Shown piece after piece: positions 34,166 to 44,382 of a DNA stretch of 64,000 bases (within the stretch, counting starts at the first letter, position 1; every line of letters starts with the position of its first letter). The stretch is from Alphaproteobacteria bacterium (GTDB taxonomy: Bacteria > Pseudomonadota > Alphaproteobacteria > UBA8366 > Aestuariispiraceae), in contig JAWPMN010000001.1 of assembly GCA_033344895.1 (NCBI GenBank), forward strand, positions 248,001 through 312,000, read 5' to 3'. Position numbers and translations under genes: made by a program. Under the pieces are notes generated by a model that saw only the letters and a list, made by a program, of their open reading frames with translations, was not told the DNA's origin and did no database searches.

Positions 34166-35357
34166 ACCGCTCCAGCCAGGCGGCTTCGATCCGGGTCATC
34201 CAGCTCGGGTGCGGTTCCGGCAATGTCGGTCCCAGCTCCTCCGGGCTCAGGGACGCGACGCCCCGCGGCAGCGCTTCGAACAGGGCCCTGCCCTCCGGTG
34301 AGAGGCGTGACAGGGTCAACACGGTCATGTCGCCCCAGATTTCCGGATTTTGCTTCCGCGCCTGCGCCTCGGGTGACAGCAGGAAATTTGCCGCAACCAT
34401 TGCCGCTGCCTTGTGGGCGGCGTTGTAGGGGATCGCGACGTAATGCGTGTTGCCGATCGTACCGCCATCCAGAACGAAGGTTCGCGCGGATTGCGGCAGC
34501 AGCCCTTGTGCGATGGCCGCCGACGCCTTTCCGGGATGGAAGGACATGGCAAAGTCCACCGCACCCTCGTCCAGCAGTCGGATCAGGGCATCCTCATTGG
34601 CCGGGAAATCCTTGCCGCTGCGCCACATCACAGGGTGCAACTGGTCCAGATAGGCCCAAAGCGGCGCCGTCACCTCGTCGAAGTTGGCGCCGGCCTCTAT
34701 GAGCAGGACCTCCGGTTCGGTGACCAGTTCATAGAGCGCCTGCTTCAGGAAGGTCGTGCCGAGAAACTGCGGCGGCGCGGGATAGGTCACGCGCCCCGGA
34801 TTCTCGCTGGCATGGGTCAGCAGATCGACCGTACTGCCCGGCGGTTCGGCAACCGTTTCGGAATCATGGATGAAGACCAGCTTCGCCTGACCATAGGGCG
34901 ACTCGTACCCTTCGGTCGGAATGGTGAAGTCCAGTTCGATCGCCGGATTTGCCGCCACGTCGATGAGCCCGTAATTCGGCAGTTTCGGCGTGATCGGACC
35001 GTGCAGCAATGCCTGATCCTTCATCGCCTTGAAATTCTCGCCGTTGATCCAGATAAGGTCCACCGACCCGTCCTCGTCACGTCCGGCGGCCTTTTCCGCG
35101 ACGACCTTTCGGACGGCCTCCGCAGTATCGCTCAACTTCACATGAACCAGATCGATTTCGTATTCCTCGGCCAGCCGTTCCCCGACCCAGGCGACATAGT
35201 CGTTGATCCCTTCATCGCCGCCCCAGGCATTCCAGTAGAGGATCTGTCCACGGGCCTCGGCGACGGTTTCGTCCCAGGTTTCGGCCGCGGCAGGCTGCAT
35301 GCCGCCGAGAACCAGACCGGCCGCGATGGCCAGCCGCCAGAACTTTGATATCGCCAT
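34155..35357 (-). CDS. ynjB: ABC transporter substrate-binding protein, YnjB type
   Basis: A 400-residue periplasmic binding protein with an Sec signal peptide ending near QPAAAETW. The mature start ARGQILYWNAWGGDEGIN is the hallmark of YnjB (COG4134), as are VDLIWINGENFKAMK and YESPYGQAKLVFIHDS. The aromatic and acidic pocket recalls thiamine- and iron-binding relatives, but the ligand of YnjBCD has not been settled. First gene of the ynjBCD unit. Upstream (35358-35745) are 388 bases in which I find no gene I can support. Confidence 0.9.
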   Translation of the reverse strand: MAISKFWRLAIAAGLVLGGMQPAAAETWDETVAEARGQILYWNAWGGDEGINDYVAWVGERLAEEYEIDLVHVKLSDTAEAVRKVVAEKAAGRDEDGSVDLIWINGENFKAMKDQALLHGPITPKLPNYGLIDVAANPAIELDFTIPTEGYESPYGQAKLVFIHDSETVAEPPGSTVDLLTHASENPGRVTYPAPPQFLGTTFLKQALYELVTEPEVLLIEAGANFDEVTAPLWAYLDQLHPVMWRSGKDFPANEDALIRLLDEGAVDFAMSFHPGKASAAIAQGLLPQSARTFVLDGGTIGNTHYVAIPYNAAHKAAAMVAANFLLSPEAQARKQNPEIWGDMTVLTLSRLSPEGRALFEALPRGVASLSPEELGPTLPEPHPSWMTRIEAAWLERYGS

Positions 35358-35745
35358 GGAATATCCCCCCGTTCGATTGCTCTCGTTGAGCCTAACCGTA
35401 GTTCAACAGACGCGGCGGGACCAGCCGCGGGGACTGACATCCCGGGCCGTTCACGCAATTGTGCCCGGCGCGAACTCATGCTACAGCGGTTGCCCATGAG
35501 CTGATCCATGCGGGATCGGCCATGCTTACGGGAGCCTCCTTGGACCGACATGACCCGCCACACCGCCATGCGCGACACGCGACGAAGCCGCGCCGCGTCC
35601 GCCCGACGACCGGGCAGGACCGGCGGTGTTTTCGCGCGCATTGACGGCGTGCAGGGGGCGGCCCGTCCTTAAATTTGGGACCGTCCTTCTTCCACTCGCC
35701 GTCACGCGCCGGTTTTGACGGGCACAAGAGATAGGAAGAAACCCG
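35358..35745. other. 388-base gap between ynjB and the GNAT gene
   Basis: This divergent gap should contain the promoters of the ynjBCD unit and the acetyltransferase. Open frames exist on both strands but none has a ribosome site and recognisable sequence. CCGTCCTT occurs twice within 30 bases near 35665-35690. I see nothing else. Confidence 0.4.
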
Positions 35746-36243
35746 ATGCAGTATTCCCTGACGCAAGAAGCCCAGTCGGATTCCGACGATATCGACGCAT
35801 TGATCGACAGCGCCTTCGGTCCCGGGCGCCTGACCCGGACCGTCCACCGGTTCCGCGCCGGCATCCCGCCGATGAAGGAATACGGCTATGTGGCGCGCCT
35901 GAATGGTGAGATGGTGGCTTCGATCCGGTTCTGGCCGGTCGTCCTGCCGGGCGGCATGGCGGTGCCGATGCTGGGCCCGCTGGCCGTGCGTCCGGAAATC
36001 CGCGGTCTCGGCATCGGCCGGGCCCTTGTCCGCAAGGGCATGGATACGGTGCGACAGGAAGGCCGCCCCGCCATTCTGATCGTCGGCGATCCGGGCTATT
36101 ACGCGCCGTTCGGATTCAGCGTCGAACCGGTCCAGTCCCTGGACCTCGGCGGGCCGGTCGTTCCACTGACCCTGATGGGCATTGAGTACGAAGCCGGCAC
36201 ATTGTCGAAGGCGAGCGGGACGGTGACACCGGTTCCCGCTTGA
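35746..36243 (+). CDS. GNAT-family N-acetyltransferase, YhbS-like
   Basis: A 165-residue GCN5-related acetyltransferase. The acetyl-CoA pyrophosphate loop is visible in LAVRPEIRGLGIGRALVRKG (the R/Q-x-x-G-x-G/A motif), followed by ILIVGDPGYYAPFGF. GPLAVRP plus GDPGYYxxFGF is typical of YhbS-like proteins. The acceptor is unknown. It stands alone, followed by a tRNA gene after 38 bases. Confidence 0.9.
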   Translation: MQYSLTQEAQSDSDDIDALIDSAFGPGRLTRTVHRFRAGIPPMKEYGYVARLNGEMVASIRFWPVVLPGGMAVPMLGPLAVRPEIRGLGIGRALVRKGMDTVRQEGRPAILIVGDPGYYAPFGFSVEPVQSLDLGGPVVPLTLMGIEYEAGTLSKASGTVTPVPA

Positions 36244-36281
36244 TCGGCAGGCCGCCGCTCACTATAAACCGGCTTCAGGAT

Positions 36282-36355
36282 GCGGGTGTAGTTCAATGGT
36301 AGAACGGCAGCTTCCCAAGCTGCATACGAGGGTTCGATTCCCTTCACCCGCTCCA
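36282..36355 (+). tRNA. tRNA-Gly (CCC anticodon)
   Basis: A complete cloverleaf with encoded CCA. The acceptor stem is GCGGGTG/CACCCGC and the anticodon stem GCAGC/GCTGC encloses TTCCCAA, giving anticodon CCC. The T-loop is GGTTCGATTCC. It reads glycine codon GGG. I looked for a duplicated 3' end nearby, as left by an integrated element, and saw none. Confidence 0.95.
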
Positions 36356-36380
36356 GCCTCTCCCAAACCAGCGTTCGCCC

Positions 36381-37301
36381 TCACACCGCCGGAACCGGCA
36401 TGTCCAGTTCTTCGTAGATCCAGTTGCGGAAGGCGGCGATCTTGGGGTCTGCCAGGGCGCCGGGCAGCATGACCATACGGTAGCTGGACTCGGCCTTTAC
36501 CGGCATGCCGAAGGGCGCGACGAGGTTTCCGTTCTTCAGGGCGTCGGTCACTAGGGCGGATCGGCCGACCATCACGCCCCGGCCGGCGAGGCAGGCCTGG
36601 ATCATCATGTGACTGTCGCTGAATTTCGGCCCCCGGCTCCAGTCGACGCCGTCCGCCCCGCCGACGATTTCCAGGAACCGGCCCCATTCGATCGGCCCCA
36701 TGACCTTCGCATCGGCATCGTGCAACAGGGTGTGATGCGCCAGATCGGCATAGTGCCGGATCGGGTGGTCCGGATGATTGACCAGATCGGGACTGCAGAC
36801 GACGCCCAGATATTCGTCCATCAGCGTCTCGACATGCAGCCCCGGGAAGTCGCGGGTGCCGTAGCGGATGGCGACGTCGATATCCTCGGCTTCGAGATCG
36901 ACCACCCGGTCGAAGGTCGCCAGCATCACGTCGATCTCGGGATGAAGGGTGTCGAAACGGTGCAGCCGTGGCGTCAGCCATTGCGCCCCGAAGGAAGACA
37001 GACAGGTGACCTTCAGGGTCCGTGAATCCTGCCCTTCCATCGCCCGGCGCGTCGCCCCCTCGATCTGATCGAGCGCTTCGGTCAGCGGCGGCAGGTAGGA
37101 CTTCCCGACCTCCGTCACGGCCAATCCGCGCGGCAGCCGCCGGAACAGCGCCCGGCCCAACCATTCCTCCAACTGCTTCACCTGCTGGCTGATTGCCGAT
37201 GGGGTAACGGCAAGTTCCTCGGCCGCCTCAACAAAGCTTCTATGGCGCGCGGCGGCCTCAAACGCCCGGACGGCCTTCAGCGGCGGAAGACGGCGGCGCA
37301 T
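36381..37301 (-). CDS. LysR-family transcriptional regulator, GcvA-like
   Basis: A 306-residue LysR regulator. The N-terminal winged helix contains LPPLKAVRAFEAAARHRSF and VTPSAISQQVKQLEEWLG, a GcvA-type helix-turn-helix. The effector domain opens LKVTCLSSFGAQWLTPRL, with EDIDVAIRYG and CLAGRGVMVGRS; these are GcvA/AmpR-branch marks. It is divergent from a DUF1127 gene, a usual place for its target. The 126-base spacer to that gene should hold both promoters. The effector is unknown. Confidence 0.93.
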   Translation of the reverse strand: MRRRLPPLKAVRAFEAAARHRSFVEAAEELAVTPSAISQQVKQLEEWLGRALFRRLPRGLAVTEVGKSYLPPLTEALDQIEGATRRAMEGQDSRTLKVTCLSSFGAQWLTPRLHRFDTLHPEIDVMLATFDRVVDLEAEDIDVAIRYGTRDFPGLHVETLMDEYLGVVCSPDLVNHPDHPIRHYADLAHHTLLHDADAKVMGPIEWGRFLEIVGGADGVDWSRGPKFSDSHMMIQACLAGRGVMVGRSALVTDALKNGNLVAPFGMPVKAESSYRMVMLPGALADPKIAAFRNWIYEELDMPVPAV

Positions 37302-37427
37302 CGAAATCTCCTTGAATAACTTTTTCTAAGCCAATGGCCCGGATATTCGCGTTTGTTTCTGGAACAGGCAAGGCTCATCTTAGTCACAGACGGGGCGATG
37401 AAACCTGAACCGAGAAGGAACAACGCC

Positions 37428-37640
37428 ATGACTGATACGACCTGCAACCAAAGTTACACCCATTTTGCCCACGCCGTCGAACGTGACGGGCTGACCATCG
37501 GCGCCATCCTCAAGAGCTGGCATTTCCGCTGGCAAAGCCGCCAGCGCCTGGCCGGCATGACGGATCGCGAACTGGACGATATCGGCCTTGATCGCCGCAC
37601 GGTCGACCTGGAAGTCGCCAAGCCGTTCTGGCGGGCATAG
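37428..37640 (+). CDS. DUF1127 domain small protein
   Basis: A 70-residue protein ending in a YjiS-type DUF1127 domain: WHFRWQSRQRLAGMTDRELDDIGLDR, of which RLAGMTDRELDDIG is the arginine-rich signature, then PFWRA. The start ATG 37428 has AAGGAA upstream. DUF1127 proteins in alphaproteobacteria are small, stress- or phosphate-related, and some bind RNA. It is divergent from the LysR gene and is followed by a strong terminator. Confidence 0.88.
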   Translation: MTDTTCNQSYTHFAHAVERDGLTIGAILKSWHFRWQSRQRLAGMTDRELDDIGLDRRTVDLEVAKPFWRA

Positions 37641-37671
37641 CCCCCTTCCGCCGGAAGGCAGGCGCAAAAGT

Positions 37672-37699
37672 GAAAGGGCCGGCAGATGCCGGCCCTTTC
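37672..37699. terminator. bidirectional terminator between DUF1127 gene and ccrM
   Basis: A perfect 13-bp stem GAAAGGGCCGGCA/TGCCGGCCCTTTC with a GA loop. It is followed by CTGTTT on plus and ACTTTTGC on minus, so it can serve both converging genes. Confidence 0.88.
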
Positions 37700-37719
37700 C
37701 TGTTTGACTGTCATTCAGG

Positions 37720-38927
<1,208 letters not shown>

Positions 38928-38928
<1 letters not shown>

Positions 38929-39572
38929 TAGATATTGAGCACCGTCTGAAGCCGCGCCCGGATCGGTGCGAAGCTGGTGCGGTGATGGGGCGTGACTCCA
39001 TGCAGATCGAGGCCCGCACGGTGGGCTGCCGTTCCATAGCCCATATTGCTGTCCCAGCCGTAGTCCGGGTAGTCCTCGGCAAGGGCAATCATTTGCCTGT
39101 CGCGCCGCACCTTCGCCAGGATGGACGCGGCCGCAATGGCGATGGAGGCACTGTCCCCCTTCACGATCAGGCGTGTCGGGATGCCGAGCCCGGGGTCGCG
39201 GTTTCCGTCGACCAGCGCGCACCCCGCGGGACACGGTAGCGCCGCCAGGGCGCGCCGCATGGCCAGGAGGCTGGCCTGCAGGATGTTCAATTCATCGATT
39301 TCCGCGACACTGGCTTCCCCGAACCCATGAGGGACCGCGCCGAGGAGCGGTTCATAGAGGGCCTCCCGGCGCTCGGCGGACAGCTTCTTCGAATCGTCCA
39401 GTGCCGTGTATATCGCTGCCGGCAAACCCGCCATCGGCGCGTGTGGCTCAGGAAGCAGCACTGCGCAGGCGACAACGGGCCCCGCCCATGGACCGCGGCC
39501 GACCTCATCGAGCCCGGCCACGGGGCCGTCGCTCTCCGAGAGCAGACGAAGCTCATGAGACAGATCAGGCAT
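38928..39572 (-). CDS. rnhB: ribonuclease HII
   Basis: A 214-residue RNase HII that removes ribonucleotides from DNA. The signature VAGLDEVGRGPWAGPVVACAV contains the first catalytic Asp-Glu pair (DEVGRG). ALVDGNRDPG and KGDSASIAIAAASILAKVRRD carry the remaining acids and the conserved AAASILAKV. It overlaps the upstream antiporter gene by eight bases. Its stop codon lies next to the GANTC cluster before ccrM. Confidence 0.96.
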
Positions 39573-41079
39573 TTCCGGTCGATGGTGCGTCGCCGGATTT
39601 CTTCGGCGCGGGCTTCGCGGTCACCTTCTTGGCCGACCCCGCCTTGGGCGGAGACTTGTGGGTCTTGGGCGGCGTTTCGTCCATGGAAGCGTCCTTCGGC
39701 GGCGGAGCCGACTTGTCGACATCCCCCGGCAGCTTCCTGCGGATCGGGCTTTCGTCCAGTTTTTGGGCCGCATGTCGGCGCATCCTGTCGATGCGGATCT
39801 GCAGCCAGGTCGCAATACGGAAGGCGACGGCAAACAGGGCGCGTGACGTCCGCTTGGTGATCTGCCATTCACGGAAATAGGCAAATCTCAGCAGGCCGCC
39901 GACACTGGAAATATGGCCCGCCGCCCGGTGCCGGATACGCTTGTTCATGTCGAACATGAGCGGGCTGGTAACCAGCGAGAAAACCGTCAGGGCAACGATC
40001 ATCTTGTGGATCTCGTCGCCGATCACGTTGGATGACAGGGCCACGGCCGCCATGACGAAGGAGAACTCTCCCAACTGGCCGATGACCAGCGAAACGGAGA
40101 AGGCGGTCTGCCAGCTCTGGCCCTGCAGCCGCAGGATGAAGACATTCAGGGCCGTCTTGAACACCGCCACGAAGAGCAGCAGGCCCAGCAGAAGCCAGAT
40201 GTTCTCCCAGACGAAGGGGAGATCGATCAGCAGGCCGATCGACAGGAAGAACACCATCATCAGGATCGCCTGGATGGGTCCGGCGTTCTCGTGCACTTCC
40301 TGGCGCTGGGCGCTGTTGCCGACAATCAGACCTGCCAGGAATGCGCCGAAGGCCGGGGACAGGCCGATCACGCCGGCAATCGTCGCGAAACCGAAGCATA
40401 TGGCGAATGCAGCGAGCGGCTTCAGGTCCGCATTCTTGCCGATAATCTGGTGGAACGGCAGGTCGACCTTCGAACGCCGGGTCAGGAACAGGATGATCAG
40501 CACCAGGATGCCGATCGACAGCGCTACCTCCAGCACCATGTGCAGGACGGCGCCTTCGGTCTCCGATGCCATGTTCCCGATAACGACCAGCATCGGGGCG
40601 ACGGCAAGGTCCTGGGCGATCAGGATGCCGACGGCCAGGCGTCCGACCGTGTTGCGCAGTTCACCGGTATCCTCCAGCACCTTCACCGCGACCGCGGTCG
40701 AGGACAGGGCGAGGCAGAAGCCGAACAGAATTGCCCATTCCCGCGGCCAGTCGAAGATGCCGCCCAGGACATAGAGGGCGCCCACGGACAGGCCGATCTG
40801 CGCCAGGGCCGAGATGATCGCGACCTTCCAGATTGTCCGGAAACTGCGCAGACTGAGTTCCATGCCGATGAAATACAGCAGCATGATTACGCCGAGCTGC
40901 GCCAGGAGGTCGATGGTCTCCCGGTTTTCGACGAGGGACAGGCCGTTCGGGCCGAGGATCAGACCGGCGAAGATGTAGCCGATGATCGCCGGCTGCCGGA
41001 GGCGGACCATGGCCATGCCGCACAAAACGGCGGCGACGGCCACGATTGCGATTCCCGTGAGTTCAGAAGCACCATGCAT
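39565..41079 (-). CDS. CPA2-family cation:proton antiporter (KefB/Sodium-H exchanger)
   Basis: A 504-residue membrane protein. Twelve to thirteen membrane helices span residues 5-385, with GYIFAGLILGPNGLSLV, the unwound-helix region GFCLALSSTAVAVKVLED and the conserved acidic helix GILIAQDLAVAPMLVV. The C-terminus (about 390-504) is basic and Lys/Pro/Ala-rich, with no TrkA-N nucleotide domain, unlike full KefB/C. It probably exchanges K+ or Na+ for H+. It leads into rnhB with an eight-base overlap. Confidence 0.93.
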   Translation of the reverse strand: MHGASELTGIAIVAVAAVLCGMAMVRLRQPAIIGYIFAGLILGPNGLSLVENRETIDLLAQLGVIMLLYFIGMELSLRSFRTIWKVAIISALAQIGLSVGALYVLGGIFDWPREWAILFGFCLALSSTAVAVKVLEDTGELRNTVGRLAVGILIAQDLAVAPMLVVIGNMASETEGAVLHMVLEVALSIGILVLIILFLTRRSKVDLPFHQIIGKNADLKPLAAFAICFGFATIAGVIGLSPAFGAFLAGLIVGNSAQRQEVHENAGPIQAILMMVFFLSIGLLIDLPFVWENIWLLLGLLLFVAVFKTALNVFILRLQGQSWQTAFSVSLVIGQLGEFSFVMAAVALSSNVIGDEIHKMIVALTVFSLVTSPLMFDMNKRIRHRAAGHISSVGGLLRFAYFREWQITKRTSRALFAVAFRIATWLQIRIDRMRRHAAQKLDESPIRRKLPGDVDKSAPPPKDASMDETPPKTHKSPPKAGSAKKVTAKPAPKKSGDAPSTGNA

Positions 41080-41154
41080 GATGCGGCCATCTTATCATGT
41101 ATTTTCCGGCCGAATAGGACAAAGCCGTGAAATCGCTGAAAGAATTCCGCGGTC

Positions 41155-41649
41155 TCAGATGAGGACGCTTTCGAAATCGAAGACCAGGACAAGGCGGTCG
41201 ACGACATCGACACGGCCGAAGGGAAGGGTCAGCACGCCATAGTTCCGGAACTGCTTCTCGGCCCAGGTCAACCGTGACCGCGCGTAATAGGGTTTGCGAT
41301 GTTGAACCGCCCAACGCAGCCGCTCGGTGCCCTGATCCGCATCCGGCAACTGGCTAACCCTCGTGCCGGTGAACTCCTTGCCCAGCATGTCGGTCAGGCC
41401 GGTCCCCGCCAGCCGAACGCGGAAGTCGGATTCGCTGACATCCAGAATGGCCATCAGGGGCAGCGCCGAGCGCGGCAGGGTCAGCGGATCGATATGATCC
41501 ACGACCGGCAGCCCGCCCTCCATGGGCAGTTGGGTCCAGTATACGAAGGCGTCCTGCTGCCCGACGGTCGGCAGCTCGGACGCGTTGAACGTGATTAACA
41601 TGGAGCGTTCCAGCTCCACCCCATCGAGGGCAACCGGGTCGGTGGACAT
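41155..41649 (-). CDS. PAS_5-type single-domain protein, second copy
   Basis: A 164-residue soluble protein with the PAS_5 pattern: AFVYWTQLP near residue 35, LPRSALPLMAILDVSESDF, VRLAGTGLTDMLGKEFTG and the C-terminal strand LVLVFDFESVL. No output domain is attached. Start ATG 41649 was preferred over 41718, whose extension is unlike the family. It is the same family as the protein at 23146-23709 but clearly diverged. It lies 75 bases upstream of the antiporter on the same strand. Confidence 0.82.
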   Translation of the reverse strand: MSTDPVALDGVELERSMLITFNASELPTVGQQDAFVYWTQLPMEGGLPVVDHIDPLTLPRSALPLMAILDVSESDFRVRLAGTGLTDMLGKEFTGTRVSQLPDADQGTERLRWAVQHRKPYYARSRLTWAEKQFRNYGVLTLPFGRVDVVDRLVLVFDFESVLI

Positions 41650-41770
41650 CCGACAAACCTTTATGTTCGCGCGACTGAGGGCGCTGCATAACAAGGTTAA
41701 CCGGCACTGTCGAACCAATGATTTTTAACAGGCTTGTTTGCGCACCGTGAACCGGTCCAAACCCATGAAA

Positions 41771-42889
41771 TCAAAACAGATCCATCTGCGGGCTGGGGCG
41801 CCGTGGCGGCACGAATGCCGTGCAATCCAGGTCGGACTGACGCCGCTTGTCCAATCCGTGCCGCCGCCGGGCAAGGCGGAACCGATTGGCAATCAGATCG
41901 GCGATCGGCCCCGTGCCCCGCATCCGTTTTCCGAACTCGGCATGGTTGAGCGCCCCGTCCCGGCTTTGCCGCATCAGGGAAAGCACTCGCTCCGCCCTGT
42001 CCGGGTAATGGGCCTTCAGCCATTCCTGGAAGAGGTCCTTGATCTCCAGCGGCAGACGCAGCATCACGTAGCCGGCAGATCCCGCACCGGCCGACACGAC
42101 CCTCTCCAGAATGTCCTCGATTTCGTGATCGTTGAGCCCAGGGATAACCGGGGCGACGAGAACACCGGTTGGAATCCCGGCCTCCGACAGCCGGCGAATG
42201 GCGGCGATCCGTTTTTCCGGCGTGCTGGCCCGCGGCTCCATCTTGTTTGCCAGATGCCGGTCCAGGGTCGTCACCGACATCATCACCCTGACGCGGTTCT
42301 CGCGCGCCGCCGGTACCAGCAGATCCAGATCCCGACAGACCAGGGCGTTCTTCGTGACGATCGTATAGGGATGCCGAGCCTCGTTCAGAACCCTCAGCAG
42401 GCCGCGAGTCGCCTCGGTCTGCCGCTCGACCGGTTGATAAGGGTCGGTATTCGTCCCGAACGCGATCGGCGCGCATCGATAGGACGGCTTGGCCAGTTCG
42501 TCGATCAGTAGTTCCGCCGCGTTGGGTTTCCAGAACAAACGGGTTTCAAAATCCAGCCCCGGCGACAGGCCCAGATAGGCGTGTGTCGGCCGGGCGAAAC
42601 AATAGACACAACCATGCTCGCAACCGCGATACGGATTGATCGACCGGTCGAAGGGCACGTCCGGGCTGTCATTCCGGGTAATCACCTTGCGGGCGCTATC
42701 GATCCCCAGGCGCGTTCTGAGAGCAGGCGCCCCGGATCCATCCAGGTCCTCCTCCAGGAGCCAACCGTCATCGATCCGTGCCGTTTCATGGCGTTCGAAC
42801 CGGCCGCTCCGATTCGTCACGGATCCCCGTCCCTTCGTCGGAACGTCGGGTCGGAGGTCTTCCTGCATGGGATGATAGCCGATGGTCAT
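41771..42889 (-). CDS. PA0069-family radical SAM protein
   Basis: About 372 residues. The [4Fe-4S] SAM motif is GCEHGCVYCFARPTHAYLG (CxxxCxxC), preceded by DVPFDRSINPYRGCE. GTNTDPYQPVERQ and TIVTKNALVCRDLDLL are marks of the PA0069/SPL-like family (COG1533). The N-terminal KGRGSVTNRSGRFE is also typical. The reaction is unknown. Start is uncertain between ATG 42889, ATG 42868 and 42919; none has a clear ribosome site. Confidence 0.9.
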   Translation of the reverse strand: MTIGYHPMQEDLRPDVPTKGRGSVTNRSGRFERHETARIDDGWLLEEDLDGSGAPALRTRLGIDSARKVITRNDSPDVPFDRSINPYRGCEHGCVYCFARPTHAYLGLSPGLDFETRLFWKPNAAELLIDELAKPSYRCAPIAFGTNTDPYQPVERQTEATRGLLRVLNEARHPYTIVTKNALVCRDLDLLVPAARENRVRVMMSVTTLDRHLANKMEPRASTPEKRIAAIRRLSEAGIPTGVLVAPVIPGLNDHEIEDILERVVSAGAGSAGYVMLRLPLEIKDLFQEWLKAHYPDRAERVLSLMRQSRDGALNHAEFGKRMRGTGPIADLIANRFRLARRRHGLDKRRQSDLDCTAFVPPRRPSPQMDLF

Positions 42890-43047
42890 AAGCACATCAC
42901 ACAAACAAAAATAGAACAAACAAGGATCAATTTGGGTTCCTGACGCCCTCCGGCATTTTTCGGGTATTCACCGCAGTGCGGTTGCGGGATGACCGGCCCG
43001 TTCCTACACTCTTCGGCACTGTCTCGGACAAGAGGACGAAACGGTCG

Positions 43048-43383
43048 ATGCCGTATGTTTCACGCGACGATGAAGGCCGGATCAACGGAATCGGGGACCG
43101 GCCGGCCCCGCATGCCAAAGAGTTTCTGCCGAATGATCACCCCGAGGTGATCCGCTATCTGCGCGGCGCCAGCCCCAGTGCCATGATGGACAGGCTGAGC
43201 GCGACGGATACAGAAATGGCGCGTATCTCCGAGGATCTGATCGACGTGCTCGTGGCACGGAACATCCTCAACTTCACCGATTTCCCTGTCGAAGCGCAGC
43301 GCAAGCTCATGGCACGCCAGAAACTCCGCAAGAGTCTCTCCGCGCTCAGCAATCTCGTGACGGACGAAGACGACATCATCTGA
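43048..43383 (+). CDS. conserved hypothetical protein
   Basis: A 111-residue soluble protein starting MPYVSRDDEGRINGI, with EFLPNDHPEVIRYL and a basic C-terminal helix AQRKLMARQKLRKSLSALS. This pattern recurs in small alphaproteobacterial proteins that I recall only as hypothetical, with a loose resemblance to phage tail-fibre assembly N-termini. ATG 43048 was chosen for that N-terminus; GAGGA lies 12 bases before it. Function unknown. Confidence 0.72.
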   Translation: MPYVSRDDEGRINGIGDRPAPHAKEFLPNDHPEVIRYLRGASPSAMMDRLSATDTEMARISEDLIDVLVARNILNFTDFPVEAQRKLMARQKLRKSLSALSNLVTDEDDII

Positions 43384-43389
43384 CGGGTT

Positions 43390-44382
43390 TCAGCCGACAG
43401 CCGTATCGTCCTGTTGTGTCTCAAAGATCGATTGCCAGTGTGCGATATCGGCGCTTCCCGGGCTCATAGCCGCCAGTTTTCGCAAGGCCACCCGAACGGC
43501 CGTGCGCTGTCGCCGGTTGAAGCCATGCGGATCCGGCGGCGACTCTCCGGCTGCGAGCCTGGCCCGAACCAAGCGCTTGGCCGCCTCCAGTTCAGCCTCC
43601 CCATAGCGGTCCAGCAACTGCGAAAACTCCGTCATCCTTTCGCGATCCAGACGGGGCGCCGAGTCCCCGTCGCGCTGCAGGATCGGGTTGGGCGGACAGA
43701 AATGCAGTACGGGAACAAATCCGTCGGGAACCGGCACATTCGCGGAGTGGGTTCGCCGCGCCGAGAGCAGATCGGGCAGGATATGGGTGTGCGGGCCGGG
43801 TGCCGTACTGCCCCCAGGCACCGGTATCGGGTTATGGACTTCTATGCGGCCAAGCAGACTGCGAAACACCCGGTGCGGCTGCCCTTCGAGAAGCATTTCC
43901 CAGGCCCGCGTGCCGGAGGCTCCAAGAATGTCCGTGCCCTGCAGGTCGCGCAGGCCCTGGATCAGCGCCGGGTCGTCCGTACGCACCATGGCCTGCATCG
44001 TCTCGAAGCCGAGACCGAGGTCGAACAGAATGGCCGCCCGATCTTCATCGAGGATCGCATCGCCATCCGGCCCCACCTCCGTGATGCCGATGAAGCGGCC
44101 GATGGCGGCGGCCGGCGTCGGGAGGCAGATATTGACGCCATGCAGCCAGAAGGCCCGGCGTCTGGTCAGGAATTCGTAGGGCGCGAGCCGTGCCTGATCG
44201 GAGAGTGCGACGCGCAACGCACCGCCCTGCCCGATCACCGTTCCGCCGAACGAGTCCAGTCGGATGTCATCGGCCTGGCCGGGTTCGCGATGGAATTCCG
44301 CCAAAGCCCCGAAGACACCGATGGTCCAGCTTGTCTCCGGATCGCGCAAATAGCGGTGAACGATATCGACGATGGCGTTCAA
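43390..44382 (-). CDS. uncharacterised protein, last gene of the pentapeptide-kinase operon
   Basis: A 330-residue soluble protein with no motif I can tie to a function; it may belong to DUF6925, from memory. Features are an N-terminal conserved block (WTIGVFGALAEFHREPGQ), a possible metal-binding GPHTHILPDLL, and LHFCPPNPILQ. Its start overlaps the TetR-type gene by four bases (ATGA), so it is translated with it. The overlap with a regulator and kinase suggests it belongs to the same pathway. Confidence 0.78.
   Translation of the reverse strand: MNAIVDIVHRYLRDPETSWTIGVFGALAEFHREPGQADDIRLDSFGGTVIGQGGALRVALSDQARLAPYEFLTRRRAFWLHGVNICLPTPAAAIGRFIGITEVGPDGDAILDEDRAAILFDLGLGFETMQAMVRTDDPALIQGLRDLQGTDILGASGTRAWEMLLEGQPHRVFRSLLGRIEVHNPIPVPGGSTAPGPHTHILPDLLSARRTHSANVPVPDGFVPVLHFCPPNPILQRDGDSAPRLDRERMTEFSQLLDRYGEAELEAAKRLVRARLAAGESPPDPHGFNRRQRTAVRVALRKLAAMSPGSADIAHWQSIFETQQDDTAVG

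Noticed and set aside
35476-35847. A minus-strand open frame in the ynjB-GNAT gap with a charged stretch
   Set aside because: It overlaps the start of the GNAT gene, lacks a ribosome site and has arginine-rich, family-less sequence.
36282-36355. tRNA-Gly as a possible integration site
   Set aside because: No integrase gene and no duplicated tRNA 3' end were found nearby.
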